Notes under the pieces: model-generated
Database searches by the model: none
What the model saw: the letters and a program-made list of their open reading frames with translations, nothing else
What the model was told of the DNA's origin: nothing
Translations under genes and position numbers: made by a program
Shown here: piece after piece, positions 5,897 through 6,214 of the stretch
How positions within the stretch are numbered: the stretch's first letter is position 1
How the letters are laid out: the number at the start of each line of letters is the position of its first letter
Source: Lentisphaeria bacterium
Lineage (GTDB): Bacteria; Verrucomicrobiota; Lentisphaeria; Victivallales; UBA1829
Direction: 5' to 3'
DNA length: 6,214 nt
NCBI GenBank assembly: GCA_017623265.1
Contig: JAGAPM010000134.1
Span: 1 to 6,214 of the forward strand

Positions 5897-6214
5897 ATGA
5901 AATCTGTTTTACGCTTTTTTTCGATTTTTGGACTTTTTTTTCTTTTGCTGGCATGTTCTGCCGTTTTTGCGCAGGAACTTATAATCACCAAGCCCCGGCT
6001 CACCACGGGCGGCAAAACGCTTACCCTTCTTTCCGGCGGTTCCGGGGCATATGTTTGCTTTGAACTGGAAAATACCGGAACCAGAGACCGCTATCTGACT
6101 GTGACGATCCGTTCCGATGCTGCCAAGGGGGAGGAAGAATATTTCAGTGCGGAATTTTTTGCTCCGGCGAAATCGGTTCAGCAGTGTCAATTTCCCTTGC
6201 AATATGACGGTTCC
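5897..6214 (+). CDS. Exported or lipid-anchored protein, partial (C-terminus beyond right edge)
   Basis: The frame opens at an ATG at 5897 and stays open to the window edge (106 codons, no stop). The N-terminus is a clear export signal: MKSVLR, then a hydrophobic core FFSIFGLFFLLLACSAVFA (7-25). Two processing routes fit. LLAC (17-20) matches a lipobox with Cys20 as the lipidated residue, and VFA-Q (23-26) matches a type I signal peptidase site. The mature part starts QELIITKPRLTTGGKTLTL and is beta-strand rich (AYVCFELENTGTRDRYLTVTIRSD), which reads like an Ig-like or beta-sandwich module of a cell-surface or periplasmic protein. I do not recognise the family. The AAAGGTG ribosome site at 5884-5890, six bases before the ATG, supports the start. 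It is transcribed away from the operon and shares the intergenic region with the regulator, so co-regulation is plausible but unproven. Confidence 0.8.
   Translation, partial: MKSVLRFFSIFGLFFLLLACSAVFAQELIITKPRLTTGGKTLTLLSGGSGAYVCFELENTGTRDRYLTVTIRSDAAKGEEEYFSAEFFAPAKSVQQCQFPLQYDGS

Noticed and set aside
5909..6202. 97-codon minus-strand frame near the right edge
   Set aside because: It is opposite the plus-strand gene with a clear signal peptide and ribosome site, and its own sequence is basic and low in complexity, arising from T-rich signal-peptide codons.

Overview
The window looks like a chromosomal carbohydrate-use locus from a bacterium of the Planctomycetes/Verrucomicrobia/Lentisphaerae kind. 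A gut or animal-associated Lentisphaerota (Victivallis-like) organism is my best guess. The reasons are protein style: a GntR-type winged helix fused to a LacI-type sensor, a Gfo/Idh/MocA oxidoreductase with an HGH-type N-terminal motif, a cytoplasmic sugar-hydrolase-like TIM-barrel protein with a Cys cluster, and base composition around half GC. This taxonomic call is inference from memory of such genomes, not a measured result.

Layout. From position 5716 down to the left edge, six genes lie head to tail on the minus strand with gaps of 2 to 35 bases, which strongly suggests one operon. In order of transcription they are a GntR/LacI-hybrid regulator (5716-4652), a TIM-barrel glycosidase-like protein (4616-3558), a SIS-domain phosphosugar protein of the UPF0309 kind (3539-2781), a protein of unknown function (2778-2056), a Gfo/Idh/MocA oxidoreductase (2037-955) and a GH20-like beta-hexosaminidase (937 to the left edge, C-terminus cut off). 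On the other side of a 180-base divergent intergenic region (5717-5896), a plus-strand gene starts at 5897 and runs off the right edge. It encodes an exported or lipid-anchored protein.

How the genes may work together. None of the five enzyme-like operon products shows a signal peptide, so the set reads as an intracellular pathway. Hydrolases would cleave an imported glycoside, possibly with an N-acetylhexosamine residue. The oxidoreductase and the SIS protein would then modify the released sugar or sugar phosphate, under control of a regulator whose C-terminal half should sense a small sugar. No transporter or sugar kinase is in view, so the substrate cannot be named. The intergenic region carries phased T-tracts and a tandem 7-mer (GTATAAC / GTACAAC, 11-base period) in front of the regulator that could be its operator.

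I saw no RNA genes, insertion sequences, CRISPR arrays or clear terminators. Long open frames on the plus strand across 1447-4697 are antisense shadows of the operon.
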